Positions 8,636 through 15,425 of a DNA stretch of 38,826 nt are shown here, one piece after another. Position 1 is the stretch's first letter. Each line of letters opens with the position of its first letter. Both the position numbers and the translations under genes were made by a program. The notes beneath the pieces are model-generated. The model was not told where the DNA came from, did not search any database, and worked only from the letters and a program-made list of their open reading frames with translations. Source of the DNA: Planctomycetota bacterium (lineage in GTDB: Bacteria > Planctomycetota > Planctomycetia > Pirellulales > JADFKK01); NCBI GenBank assembly GCA_022564995.1, contig JADFKK010000032.1, forward strand, positions 1 to 38,826, in the 5' to 3' direction.

Positions 8636-8666
8636 CCGCGATTATTTCCGTCGCCGCCCGAACCCC

Positions 8667-9356
8667 ATGCCCCAACCAGCCGTCATCCTGCTCTCCGGTG
8701 GTCTCGATTCGGCCACCGTGCTGGCCATCGCCCGAGCGGCCGGTTTCGACTGCTACGCCCTGGCGGTCGATTACGGACAGCGGCACCGCCACGAATTGGC
8801 AGCCAGCCGCCGAGTAGCCGATTCGCTCGGCGCGGCCGATCACACGGTCGTCTCGGTCGATCTGTCGCGATTCGGGGCCAGCGCCTTGACGGCCGATATC
8901 GAGGTGCCGAAGGATCGCGACGAAGCGGCCATGGGCGCCGGGATTCCGATCACCTACGTGCCGGCCCGCAACACGGTCTTTCTGTCGCTGGCGTTGGCCT
9001 ATGCCGAAGTGCTCGGCGCGGCCGATATCTTCATGGGCGTCAACGCGGTCGACTACAGCGGATACCCCGACTGCCGGCCGGAGTTTATCGCCAAGTTCGA
9101 GGAGTTGGCGAATCTGGCCACGAAGGCGGCAGTTGAAGGCACGAGTGAGTTGTCGATTCACGTGCCGCTCATCGATTTAACCAAGACCGAAATAATACAG
9201 CGCGGCACTGAGTTGGGCGTCGACTACGGCCTCACTCACAGTTGTTACGATCCGAACGAGGCCGGCATCAGTTGCGGTCGCTGCGACGCTTGCCGCCTGC
9301 GCCTGGCGGGTTTCACCGCCGCCGGCCTGATCGACCCGCTGGAGTATCAATCGTGA
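8667..9356 (+). CDS. queC: 7-cyano-7-deazaguanine (preQ0) synthase
   Basis: 229 residues. It makes preQ0 from 7-carboxy-7-deazaguanine, ammonia and ATP. The ATP pyrophosphatase P-loop [12 protein letters not shown] is at about residues 9-20, followed by [11 protein letters not shown], a conserved VPARNT segment and [14 protein letters not shown]. The structural zinc is bound by four Cys near the C-terminus (HSCYD, then SCGRCDAC). The TGA stop overlaps the GTG start of queE (GTGA at 9353-9356), so the two genes are translationally coupled. Confidence 0.96.
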   Translation: MPQPAVILLSGGLDSATVLAIARAAGFDCYALAVDYGQRHRHELAASRRVADSLGAADHTVVSVDLSRFGASALTADIEVPKDRDEAAMGAGIPITYVPARNTVFLSLALAYAEVLGAADIFMGVNAVDYSGYPDCRPEFIAKFEELANLATKAAVEGTSELSIHVPLIDLTKTEIIQRGTELGVDYGLTHSCYDPNEAGISCGRCDACRLRLAGFTAAGLIDPLEYQS

Positions 9357-10039
9357 AGGTCGCCGAAATCTACCTCAGCACACAGGGCGAAGGGCTGTTG
9401 AGCGGCACCGAGAGCGTCTTCGTCCGCGCCAGCGGGTGCAATCTCCGCTGCTGGTTTTGCGACACGCCTTACGCGTCTTGGTCGCCGGAGGGCGAAGACC
9501 TGTCGGTCGACGACATCGCCACACAAGTGCTCGATCACGAGTGCCGCCACGTCGTGCTGACCGGCGGCGAGCCGATGTTGTTTGTCGAATTGATCCCGCT
9601 GTGCGAGCGTCTTCGCCACGCCGGCCGGCACGTCACGGTCGAAACGGCCGGCACGCTGTACCTACCGATTGAATGTGACTTGATGTCGATCAGCCCGAAG
9701 ATGTCCAACTCGACGCCCTCGCCCCAGCGCGACTTGGAGTGGAGCCGCCGTCACGAGCGCAGCCGGCACATGCCCGACGTCGTACAGCGGTTGATCGACG
9801 AGCACGCCTATCAACTCAAATTCGTGATCGACACGCCGGAAGACTGCGATGAAGTGAGCGGCTATTTGCAGGCGTTGCCCCAGGTCAACCCAACCCGGGT
9901 ATTGCTAATGCCCCTGGGCGTCGAGCCAGGCGAACTGGCCCGACGCGCCGAATGGCTGGAGCCCTACTGCCGCGAGCACGGCCACACATGGTGCCCCCGC
10001 CGGCAGATCGAATGGTTCGGGCTGGTGCGCGGGACGTAG
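9353..10039 (+). CDS. queE: 7-carboxy-7-deazaguanine synthase (radical SAM)
   Basis: 228 residues from GTG 9353, which overlaps the queC stop. A longer open frame extends upstream inside queC but is not family-like. The radical-SAM cysteines Cys29, Cys33 and Cys36 ([10 protein letters not shown]3CX2C) bind the 4Fe-4S cluster. [17 protein letters not shown] precedes them and [10 protein letters not shown] follows. The enzyme converts carboxytetrahydropterin to 7-carboxy-7-deazaguanine. The last 40 codons (9918-10039) are duplicated at 12147-12268 beyond a 2.1-kb block of accessory genes, which makes this gene a probable integration target. The gene itself is intact. Confidence 0.95.
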   Translation: MKVAEIYLSTQGEGLLSGTESVFVRASGCNLRCWFCDTPYASWSPEGEDLSVDDIATQVLDHECRHVVLTGGEPMLFVELIPLCERLRHAGRHVTVETAGTLYLPIECDLMSISPKMSNSTPSPQRDLEWSRRHERSRHMPDVVQRLIDEHAYQLKFVIDTPEDCDEVSGYLQALPQVNPTRVLLMPLGVEPGELARRAEWLEPYCREHGHTWCPRRQIEWFGLVRGT

Positions 10040-10042
10040 CGG

Positions 10043-10363
10043 CTACAGATCGTCGAGCGTTATGTCTTGTTGGGCGAGATGACGAATCGCGTGAACAACA
10101 ACCTTGTCCGGACGAATTACGAACAAAGCACGATGTGTTTTCCGGCGCCCAGAGCCGTAGCTCAACTGCCGCAGTTCAACTGGGAACGCGTCGTTCTCTG
10201 GGGCAAGCCCATGACGCTGCGGGTTCGACTCCAAAGAAATCAACACCTCGACGAACCCGTCGTACCACACATCGGCAACGTCCGCATTCTGGACGGCGTA
10301 CCAGGCACACGCCTCATCGAGCTGGCATTTGGCTTTGGAAGTGAGAACGACGTCGTATTTCAT
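10043..10363 (-). CDS. RelE/ParE-family toxin
   Basis: 106 residues. The N-terminus MKYDVVLTSKAKCQLDEACAWY and the later HRALFVIRPDKVVVHAIRHLAQQD follow the RelE/ParE fold (two helices, then a beta sheet, with R-x-R/H-type residues near the end). ParE members poison gyrase and RelE members cut mRNA. The sequence does not settle which. Its ATG overlaps the antitoxin stop by 4 bp (10360-10363), the usual antitoxin-toxin layout. It is convergent with queE, leaving 3 bp between the stops. Confidence 0.87.
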   Translation of the reverse strand: MKYDVVLTSKAKCQLDEACAWYAVQNADVADVWYDGFVEVLISLESNPQRHGLAPENDAFPVELRQLSYGSGRRKTHRALFVIRPDKVVVHAIRHLAQQDITLDDL

Positions 10364-10596
10364 GTCGGTCGCTTGAAGCCGTGCTTCTGGCGCATTTCGC
10401 GATCGACGTCGTGAACTGAGTGTAGCCGTCCGGCCTGTTCGTCTTCCAGGCTCTCTCGGACATCGGCGACGCAGGCGTCAAATTCATCAAGCTGAACGAC
10501 CGCCGCGCGGATCACGTCCTCCGGTGAATCGAACTGCCCGGTCGCCATGCGCCGCTCGATCGACTTCTCCGTCTGTCCCGAAAGGTTGACTTGCAT
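10360..10596 (-). CDS. ParD-like antitoxin
   Basis: 78 residues. The N-terminus MQVNLSGQTEKSIERRMATG followed by FDSPEDVIRAAVVQLDE is typical of ribbon-helix-helix ParD/CopG antitoxins. The acidic C-terminal half would wrap the toxin. A good AGGAG ribosome site lies about 8 nt before ATG 10596. The promoter region contains the AGCATATCACGAAAACCG element (10623-10640), which on the minus strand gives a TATGCT -10-like box. The pair is probably autoregulated, as is usual for the family. Confidence 0.85.
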   Translation of the reverse strand: MQVNLSGQTEKSIERRMATGQFDSPEDVIRAAVVQLDEFDACVADVRESLEDEQAGRLHSVHDVDREMRQKHGFKRPT

Positions 10597-10622
10597 GATG
10601 ATATCTCCTGGGTTGATTTTCT

Positions 10623-10655
10623 AGCATATCACGAAAACCGTCCCTCTCGCCAGCC
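10623..10655 (-). promoter_or_regulatory. shared upstream element, copy 1 (promoter of the ParD-like gene)
   Basis: AGCATATCACGAAAACCG, then 8 bp, then GCCAGCC. The same 18-mer, 8-bp spacing and GCCAGCC recur at 12113-12145 upstream of the DUF4268 gene. On the minus strand it reads GGCTGGC, 8 bp, CGGTTTTCGTGATATGCT, which could hold a -10 box (TATGCT) about 30 bp before the ATG. It may instead be a recombination site that marks cassette edges. Confidence 0.55.
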
Positions 10656-10710
10656 GTGTTTTTCCCCTTCCACTGCTTTCGCCACCCGGGTGGATAGCGA
10701 ACTCGCGACG

Positions 10711-10920
10711 CTACCGCGGCTCTGGTTGATCCGTTTGTTCTGTGGCCCGCCCGGCTGGTACGGCAGCCAGTGGTTTGGTTACGAACCTGTACTTGCCAGT
10801 GGCCTTCAATTGATCCTGCCGTGACTGGTAGTAGTCGAAGACTTTCTCTGGATCGTTGCCGCATTCTTCCGAAATTTGGCGTCGAATCGCTCTGATCTCA
10901 CGCATTGGGTCAACTTCCAT
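10711..10920 (-). CDS. small protein, putative antitoxin partner of the PIN fragment
   Basis: About 69 residues from ATG 10920, which has a GAGG ribosome site. Other in-frame starts (GTG 10935, ATG 10905) are possible. The core MREIRAIRRQISEECGNDPEKVFDYY resembles a widespread family of small proteins with a D-P-(I/M)-V/R-E-E/I-R-x-I/T-R start. As I recall, these often sit next to VapC-like PIN genes. No characterised function is claimed. It lies 24 bp downstream of the truncated PIN gene (stop at 10945-10947), on the same strand. The Pro/Glu-rich tail may be disordered. Confidence 0.6.
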   Translation of the reverse strand: MEVDPMREIRAIRRQISEECGNDPEKVFDYYQSRQDQLKATGKYRFVTKPLAAVPAGRATEQTDQPEPR

Positions 10921-10944
10921 CGGAATCATCCTCACTGAGATAGT

Positions 10945-11106
10945 TTAGCGGCGTTGTGAGCAACTGGAGTAGATCTGAAATTCATCTGCGAACTTGGCCC
11001 ACCATTGCTGCGTCCACTTCTGGCGAGCGATCGAAAGTGGATCGGTCCGCCCAGTGAAGTAAAAGCTCGGAACCGATGTTTCAATGTAGGTTGTGGTTGT
11101 GGTCAT
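10945..11106 (-). pseudogene. truncated PIN-domain (VapC-like) toxin
   Basis: This is a 53-codon frame. It reads TYIETSVPSFYFTGRTDPLS, then IARQKWTQQWWAKFADEFQ, and ends in IYSSCSQRR. The first part matches the N-terminus of a VapC-like PIN family (Y-I/L-E-T-S-I/V-P-S, later T-x-x-WW). PIN ribonucleases of this type are about 140-160 residues, so two thirds of the domain, including the later acidic residues, is missing. An internal deletion that fused the gene to the spacer before the next small gene explains this best. The putative antitoxin downstream is intact. Confidence 0.6.
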
Positions 11107-11126
11107 GTTCGGTCACGCCGTTTGTT

Positions 11127-12057
11127 CTACGCTTTTGAACCGAATACCTTCTTGAACTGCAGGAGATTCTTGATCCCCCAAGCGTGTATGTCCTGTAGTT
11201 CATCAGTGGAGTCATCTATCGAGCCTTCGCGGTAAATCGCAACGCGACTCGCACGCTTGGCGTCTAAACGCTCCCATTCTAGCGATTGGCCGAATTCGTC
11301 TTCGATCGATTCACGTTGGTTATACAATTGATCGAAGTATTTCTTGTTCTCATCCTCATCGCCACTGTCGATGTAGATTTCCGTCCGCACTTGGTTTCCA
11401 GCAGCAAAACTGTGGCCGTAGACGAACCGCTTGTTTCCGGATGAGAAACTGTACCAGTTCTGCGGTTGCCCTTTTCGAGCGCCTGTGAATTTGTGAGTCT
11501 CGCGCAGATCGTCCAGAAGGCCCTGGAAGTATTGCCGATATTTTTCTGATTTCTCTGATGTCGTTGTTGTTGACTTCTTTTCTCGCCGATTTTTGCCATT
11601 CGTTTGGGGACACGGCAACGCGAAACTGCAAGGCCGGTTTTGAATCACCGATTTGAATTACTTCAACGACGACCGCGAAGAAATCAGTATTGGAATCAGT
11701 CCGCTGATTCAGCCAATCCAAAGCCTGACGGTGTTCTTCGCGGATTTCGGTGGAAACCCAGACAACTACCCGAGCATCGTATCCGCTGGCGTAGGTAATC
11801 AGCTTCCCAAGATGGTCGTGGTCAGTCGTCGCAAGCTGGTTTTCAATAATTACCGGTGCGTTACGACCCAGATCGATTGCCAGCAGATCAAGTGAAAAAT
11901 CTCCGACGTCGGCTTCACGCTCCAAAAGCTCAAGTTCGATTCCGATTGCCTCACCGAGGCGATTTAGATTCTCCGCGAGCCACGGCGTGAAATCGTGCGC
12001 CTCGTGTTTCCAAATCGAACGAGGATCGACTTTCTTGATGGCGTCAAACTCGATCAT
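11127..12057 (-). pseudogene. DUF4268 / PD-(D/E)XK-nuclease-like protein, broken by one frameshift
   Basis: Two overlapping minus-strand frames together make one protein of about 310 residues. The N-terminal frame starts at ATG 12057 (AGAGGAA ribosome site) and runs to about 11575: IWKHEAHDFTPWLAENLNRL, DVGDFSLDLLAIDLGRNAPV, IIENQLATTDHDHLGKLITY. The C-terminal frame continues from about 11590 to 11127: EKYRQYFQGLLDDLRETHKF, QPQNWYSFSSG, VRTEIYIDSGDED, LEWERLDAKRASRVAIY. These are the halves expected of DUF4268 proteins, whose N-terminal part resembles PD-(D/E)XK nucleases (D followed by E-x-Q). One base too many near the AAAA run at 11578-11581 explains the shift. It could be a real mutation or a sequencing error. 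Confidence 0.72.
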
Positions 12058-12112
12058 GCTGATTCCTCTGGCATCGGATTTGTTCTTGTGGATTCCTCCT
12101 AGAGTGCCCTCC

Positions 12113-12145
12113 AGCATATCACGAAAACCGCCGGCTTTGCCAGCC
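12113..12145 (-). promoter_or_regulatory. shared upstream element, copy 2 (before the DUF4268 gene)
   Basis: The same AGCATATCACGAAAACCG, 8-bp spacer and GCCAGCC as at 10623-10655. It ends 1 bp before the queE 3'-end duplicate. It is about 56 bp upstream of the DUF4268 start and could be its promoter (TATGCT on the minus strand) or a cassette boundary. Confidence 0.55.
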
Positions 12146-12146
12146 T

Positions 12147-12268
12147 GCGTCGAGCCAGGCGAACTGGCCCGCCGGGGCGAATGGCTGGAGCCCTACTGCC
12201 GCGAGCACGGCTACGCCTGGTGTCCCCGCCGCCAGATCGAATGGTTCGGGCTGGTACGGGGGACGTAA
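12147..12268 (+). pseudogene. second, diverged copy of the 3' end of queE
   Basis: 122 bp aligned without gaps to 9918-10039 (constant offset 2229), with 11 differences (about 91% identity). It encodes [20 protein letters not shown] and ends WFGLVRGT with a TAA stop instead of TAG. Most differences are at third codon positions. Only three residue changes appear in 40 codons (A/G, H/Y, T/A). Identity stops at both ends: just 5' of 12147 and immediately after the stop codon. It cannot encode an enzyme because the radical-SAM part is absent. Confidence 0.9.
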
Positions 12269-12290
12269 GGAGTCGATGTTGCGACGATCT

Positions 12291-12508
12291 CTACGCCGGA
12301 GGCGTTGAACAGCCCAGCCCAGGGTCGCGCAGCGCACCCTGGGTTACGATGACCCAATCATTCAAACCCCGCAGGGGTTTCACGTCGGCGGTTCCGCAAC
12401 TAAGCGACATTTATGGAACCCCTTCGGGGTTCAAGGGTTTTCGCGGGACGTGAACCCAGGGTGCGCTGCGCGACCCTGGGCTATGGTGTATAACCACTTC
12501 GTGGTTGA
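12291..12508. repeat. compound palindromic repeat with CCCAGGGT...ACCCTGGG ends, copy 1
   Basis: Order: ACGCC-GGA-GGCGT (12293-12305), a long quasi-palindrome (12315-12344) with arms CCCAGGGT and ACCCTGGG, AACCCCGCAGGGGTT (12365-12379), AACCCCTTCGGGGTT (12418-12432), the inverted copy of the long quasi-palindrome (12453-12482), and AACCACTTCGTGGTT (12492-12506). The two long units at the ends are exact inverted repeats of each other. A second copy lies at 25486-25705. It occupies the space between the queE fragment and tpx. Confidence 0.9.
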
Positions 12509-12537
12509 AAAACCGGGCGACGGCCCCCCCAAAAACT

Positions 12538-13059
12538 CTAAATCAGCCCCTTCAGCGCCGATAGAGCGGCGTCGTAGTTGGGCTCATCGGTGACTTCGCT
12601 GACGGTTTCGGCGTAGACGACCTTGGCATCGGCGTCGAGGACGAAGGTGCCGCGGGCGAGTATCTTGAGTTCGTCGATGAGCATGCCCCAGTTGGTGCCG
12701 AAGCTGCGATCCTGATAATCGCTGAGCGACTTGAGATTCTCAATGCCTTCGGCCCCACAGAAGCGGTTTTGGGCGAACGGCAGGTCCAGGCTCACGGTCA
12801 CGGCGTTGACGGAATCGCCCAGGCCGGCCAGCTCTTCGTTGAACCTTTTGGTCTGCACCTGACAGACCGGCGTGTCGAGCGAGGGCACGACGCTGATGAG
12901 GGTCGGCTTGCCCTTCAGGTCGGCCAACGTGGTGGCGGTCATCCCGTCGTCGCCGTAGCTATGACAGGTGAAATCGGGGGCTGGCTGGCCGGTCTCGACG
13001 GCTCCGCCGACCAGGGTCAAAGGGTTACCCTTAAACGTAACAGCACCGGCGCGCGACAT
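12538..13059 (-). CDS. tpx: thiol peroxidase (Tpx-type peroxiredoxin)
   Basis: 173 residues from ATG 13059, which has AGGAG 7 nt upstream. It reduces hydrogen and organic peroxides with thioredoxin-derived electrons. The peroxidatic Cys is Cys66 in SVVPSLDTPVCQVQTKRFNE and the resolving Cys is Cys101 in LPFAQNRFCGAEG, the atypical 2-Cys arrangement of Tpx. The N-terminus MSRAGAVTFKGNPLTLVG is also characteristic. The gene is monocistronic as far as can be seen. Confidence 0.95.
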   Translation of the reverse strand: MSRAGAVTFKGNPLTLVGGAVETGQPAPDFTCHSYGDDGMTATTLADLKGKPTLISVVPSLDTPVCQVQTKRFNEELAGLGDSVNAVTVSLDLPFAQNRFCGAEGIENLKSLSDYQDRSFGTNWGMLIDELKILARGTFVLDADAKVVYAETVSEVTDEPNYDAALSALKGLI

Positions 13060-13246
13060 GGATGACTCCTGTAGATGGTTCTTGCGTGGATAGCGGCGAA
13101 TTCTCAAAAAAAAACAGTTTTCGCAAATTGCACAGATTCAATTGCGAAAAATCGCCTAGGCACACAGTATCGCCGATTTGTTAGGGGCGACAAGGGGGCT
13201 GGAGTGGCGCGATCTCGAGAGGGGGAAATCGGCGGAGCCCATGTGA

Positions 13247-13276
13247 AACCCCAGCCTTCCGGCTGAGGCTGGGGTT
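13247..13276. repeat. hairpin AACCCCAGCCT / AGGCTGGGGTT
   Basis: A perfect 11-bp stem with an 8-nt loop in the 292-bp space between the BON gene and tpx. It may be a terminator-like structure or another dispersed palindrome. There is no T-run. The rest of the space (13060-13351) holds no gene that I can support. Confidence 0.6.
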
Positions 13277-13351
13277 GGAACTGGGGGGGATGGATCGGGG
13301 CTGGCGGCAGAAGAATCGGGCTGGCCAGCCGTCCTCAAGCCTCAAGCCTCG

Positions 13352-13570
13352 CTACGCCCAGTTCACTTCGACGCGGTTGTCGACGAAATCCACCCCGTCG
13401 ATGCGGCGGGTGATTTCTTGGGCCATCTGCTTCTCATAGAACGTATGGACCGTTCCACGGAGCACCACGCGGCCCTCTTTGGCCTCGAAGCGAAGATTCC
13501 GCTGGCCAACGTAAGGATTGTTTTCCAATTCGCCGTGAACTCGTTCTGAAAATGCTGTGCCGTCGGCCAT
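13352..13570 (-). CDS. BON-domain protein
   Basis: 72 residues, essentially one BON domain: ERVHGELENNPYVGQRNLRF, EGRVVLRGTVHTFYEKQMAQ and GVDFVDNRVEV. BON domains are thought to bind phospholipid or other hydrophobic partners and occur in OsmY-like envelope stress proteins. There is no signal peptide, so this one may be cytoplasmic or a small module. No strong ribosome site precedes the start. Confidence 0.85.
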   Translation of the reverse strand: MADGTAFSERVHGELENNPYVGQRNLRFEAKEGRVVLRGTVHTFYEKQMAQEITRRIDGVDFVDNRVEVNWA

Positions 13571-13761
13571 GATAGTGCGTTTATTGAGGGGTTAAGGGGG
13601 TTGTTGTCGTTTGGATTGCCGTGCGTTTCGCTACAAGAAAATTCCCGCCCGGTTTGTAAAATCGGCAAGCTGAGTCGACTGGCTGGAGATTTACCGCTGG
13701 GTAAGAGCCAACATTCACGTAGTCCCAGCCGAGTGTAACGGTCATCCGAATTAGCACACCC

Positions 13762-13788
13762 GTGGCACAGGCGGGACGCCTGTGCCAC
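13762..13788. repeat. palindrome GTGGCACAGGCG / CGCCTGTGCCAC
   Basis: A perfect 12-bp stem with a 3-nt loop, 25 bp beyond the stop of the M48 peptidase gene (which ends at 13813 on the minus strand). A terminator or stability-hairpin role is possible, but no T-run is present. Confidence 0.7.
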
Positions 13789-13812
13789 ATGAATCGCCGA
13801 CAGAGTCGCCTC

Positions 13813-15237
13813 CTACAATTCAATCACCCAGCAACAGAACACGGCGCCGGCGCTCAGGCTGATCAACAGTGCGGTCGAGAACCAGATCAACGCCTCGAAG
13901 CGACCGGTGCGGCCCGGCCGCAGGGCACAGTCGACGAGCAACTCCACCCGGTGGTCGATCGAGGGGTGCAGCCAACCTCCGCGGCTGGTGTCGACGCCGG
14001 CCGCCAGGGCGAGCTGCGCGAGCATCCGCCCATAACACACGACGCTCTCCGGCGCGACCGCATCGAGTGCGAGGCCAGGCGCCCGTTGGTCGGAGGACAT
14101 CACTCGACATGCAAACAGGTCGGCCTGATTCTCCAAGAGGCGAGCGTAGGGGCCGAAAACAAAACATGCGTAAGCCGCGATCCCGGCGATCACCAGCAGG
14201 CCGGCCAGTGACGTGGCCGCCGGACCGCCGGCGGCGAGCATCACGCTGAGCGATTCGAGCTGTGGCGAAAACAGGCTGGCCGCGAGCATCCAAAGACACA
14301 CCGGCGCCGTCACGGCCACCAACCGTAGCGACAAATGCCGGTAACGAACGTGCCCCATTTCGTGGGCGAAAACGGCCTCGATCTGCTCGTCGCTAAGCCG
14401 GGCGAGCAGGCCATCGGTGAGAAACACATAGCGCCGGCGACGCATCAGGCCGGCCACCGCGGCGTTGACCACCAGGCCCTGGGTTTTCCACACGAGAATG
14501 TCGCGCAGCGGCATATTCCAGCGTCGGGCCGCCGCCGTCAGGCGGTCGCGCAGCGGCCCGGGCGCGAGCGGTTCGGTCTGCCAGATTCGCCGCAGCATAT
14601 CGGGAAAAAAAACCAACAACGCCGGCAGCAGGACCAGGGCCACGAGCAACGACCGCTCGCCGTCGTTCAAAGCGGGCAAGAGAAACCGCGCGGCGTCGTC
14701 CGCCGCGAGCAGCAGCAAAACCGGCACGAGCACCAGGCCCAGGTGATGCATGACATGCAGCCGCACGTATTCGCGCCGGCTGGCCAGCTGGCCCGGCTTG
14801 TCGGGCGAGCCGGCTTGCAGCTGCCGGTCGACGTCGTAAAACACGGCCCAGGAAAACACCAGCGGGGCAATCAGCAGCAGCAAAATCAGCAAGTCATCGA
14901 CGAGAAACGACCCGGCCAGATGCCAGTTAAACCGTACGAGACGATCCCAGCCGAGTCCGTACAGGGCGGCGATCGACATCAGCAGCCAAAGCCCCAGGTG
15001 GATTTGACGCAGCCGGTCGAAGCAACGCAGCGTTCTTGCGCGGCGTGAGAAATCGCTTCGCAAACGGCGAACGGTTGCGGCCGAGGAAATCAAGGCGAAC
15101 AGCGAGAGGGCGGCAAAACCGGCAAGTGTGAGGGCCAGGCAAACCGTCGGCGCGGCGACCGGCTCGGCGCGTGAGAACTGCGCCGTGGAAAGCGCAGCCA
15201 GAACGACAATAAATAAGGCGAGTTGCACGGCAGCCAC
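13813..15237 (-). CDS. M48-family membrane zinc metalloprotease (HtpX/Ste24-like)
   Basis: 474 residues. Hydrophobic segments at about 4-22, 30-55, 85-105, 120-140 and 180-225 precede the catalytic region. The zinc motif HEMGH (AVFAHEMGHVRYRH) is at about residues 292-296, and a downstream ENQADLFACRVM supplies the usual third ligand Glu. WKTQGLVVNAAVAG before the motif matches the M48 pattern. Further transmembrane segments follow (around 315-360) and at the C-terminus (450-470). Such enzymes act in membrane-protein quality control. The protein is longer and more hydrophobic than HtpX and looks like a planctomycete-specific subgroup. It is a single gene. Confidence 0.88.
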   Translation of the reverse strand: MAAVQLALFIVVLAALSTAQFSRAEPVAAPTVCLALTLAGFAALSLFALISSAATVRRLRSDFSRRARTLRCFDRLRQIHLGLWLLMSIAALYGLGWDRLVRFNWHLAGSFLVDDLLILLLLIAPLVFSWAVFYDVDRQLQAGSPDKPGQLASRREYVRLHVMHHLGLVLVPVLLLLAADDAARFLLPALNDGERSLLVALVLLPALLVFFPDMLRRIWQTEPLAPGPLRDRLTAAARRWNMPLRDILVWKTQGLVVNAAVAGLMRRRRYVFLTDGLLARLSDEQIEAVFAHEMGHVRYRHLSLRLVAVTAPVCLWMLAASLFSPQLESLSVMLAAGGPAATSLAGLLVIAGIAAYACFVFGPYARLLENQADLFACRVMSSDQRAPGLALDAVAPESVVCYGRMLAQLALAAGVDTSRGGWLHPSIDHRVELLVDCALRPGRTGRFEALIWFSTALLISLSAGAVFCCWVIEL

Positions 15238-15358
15238 ACGAAGAGCAAGGAACGGAAAGAGTGTCTAAGTTCCATGCTAAACAGCCGTGGGCGGGCGTGC
15301 AAATCGGCGCGGGGTCGAAGCGCCGGATTGTGACGATTGTGCCAGATCTGAAACCCGA

Positions 15359-15384
15359 GCGCGACCACTGGTCGCGGCTTTACA
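15359..15384 (-). repeat. REP-like element, copy 2
   Basis: Reverse orientation: GCGCGACCACTGGTCGCGGC followed by TTTACA. It lies between the M48 gene start and the serA stop. It is followed by a tandem 14-mer (AAATCTGAAATCCC, two copies) at about 15398-15425. Confidence 0.9.
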
Positions 15385-15425
15385 ACGCCCAAATCCCAAA
15401 TCTGAAATCCCAAATCTGAAATCCC

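Noticed and set aside
8539..8666. preQ1 riboswitch upstream of queC or queF
   Set aside because: The 128-bp spacer holds a REP-like element, and no riboswitch-like pseudoknot sequence could be recognised.
9242..9352. Upstream in-frame extension of queE
   Set aside because: It lies inside the queC C-terminus and has no queE-like residues. GTG 9353 overlaps the queC stop and starts the conserved [12 protein letters not shown].
11560..11600. Programmed +1 frameshift in the DUF4268 gene
   Set aside because: There is no recognisable slippery stop-codon context. A mutation or sequencing error at the A-run is simpler.
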